NCBI GenBank assembly: GCA_000432775.1
Contig: HF990390.1
Location: forward strand, 24,962 to 38,815
Reading direction: 5' to 3'
Source: Alistipes sp. CAG:831
Lineage (GTDB): Bacteria; Bacteroidota; Bacteroidia; Bacteroidales; UBA932
Length of the DNA: 13,854 nucleotides
The position numbers and the translations under genes were made by a program. Positions 13,834 to 13,854 of this stretch are shown here, piece by piece. The notes under the pieces were generated by a model, which had not been told where the DNA came from, made no database searches, and worked only from the letters and a program-made list of their open reading frames with translations. How positions within the stretch are numbered: position 1 is the stretch's first letter; every line of letters starts with the position of its first letter.

Positions 13834-13854
13834 AGGCGGTCACGGCGGGGCTGC
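13673..13854 (+). CDS. Partial frame, possible C-terminus of a metallo-beta-lactamase-fold hydrolase
   Basis: An open frame reaches the window edge without a stop. From ATG 13673 it reads about 60 residues with natural composition: ILIGGKVYFTHWAPSKAHAS, then LQISSPAAIDAEIAEARKSL and ESGAELFIGGHGGAA. The pattern of a helix followed by a strand ending in G-G-H-G-G recalls the last metal-site loop of metallo-beta-lactamase-fold hydrolases; the match is from memory. Most of such a protein (usually 200-300 residues) would be missing on the left, where the frame has a stop at 13622-13624 and runs antisense to a phosphatase gene. I read it as the 3' part of a gene cut at about 13680, not a complete gene starting at this ATG. 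Confidence 0.35.
   Translation, partial: MSGASILIGGKVYFTHWAPSKAHASHLQISSPAAIDAEIAEARKSLESGAELFIGGHGGA

Overview
The window looks like chromosome from a fairly GC-rich member of the Bacteroidales. The support is indirect but consistent. Several genes are preceded by the Bacteroidetes promoter pattern (TTTG, about 19 bases, TAnnTTTG), and start codons generally lack a Shine-Dalgarno sequence. The gene content also fits: a class I fumarase, an Rpn/PDDEXK_2 protein, a MacB/FtsX-type permease of about 790 residues, and a BlaI/M56 pair. The genus cannot be named from this sequence. No rRNA, CRISPR array, insertion sequence or prophage gene was found.

Layout, left to right: the 3' part of infB (translation initiation factor IF-2), cut by the window edge; a terminator hairpin that overlaps a promoter; an Rpn-family (PDDEXK_2) nuclease/transposase-like gene whose catalytic motif looks degraded; a MATE efflux pump; a small DUF454/YbaN-type membrane protein; a class I fumarate hydratase (minus strand, with its own terminator); and, divergent from it, a maltose-O-acetyltransferase-type hexapeptide acetyltransferase. 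The acetyltransferase runs tail-to-tail, 6 bases apart, into a large MacB/FtsX-like ABC permease (minus strand).

Divergent from the permease lies a two-gene operon: a BlaI/MecI-type repressor and a BlaR1-type M56 membrane metalloprotease. The 261-base AT-rich region between the permease and the operon holds repeated TGTATG boxes, a 15-base inverted repeat and a perfect 16-base palindrome, so it is a plausible shared control region. The most interesting item in the window is the C-terminal half of the M56 protein. It carries no penicillin-binding sensor. Instead it appears to hold two tandem ExbD/TolR-like periplasmic domains, the second ending in the QN-L..AY..-R (about 515) to P-x-R-I-S-E signature that I associate with Bacteroidetes ExbD. 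My proposal is an envelope-sensing proteolytic switch (M56 with ExbD-like sensor, BlaI, permease) rather than a beta-lactam sensor.

The right end holds tRNA-Ser(UGA) with a clean promoter and terminator, then a minus-strand inositol-monophosphatase-family gene. That gene loses all family resemblance upstream of about 13690. At the same point a natural-looking reading frame begins on the plus strand and runs off the window; it resembles the C-terminus of a metallo-beta-lactamase-fold hydrolase. Both genes seem cut at one junction, which indicates a rearrangement or an assembly join.
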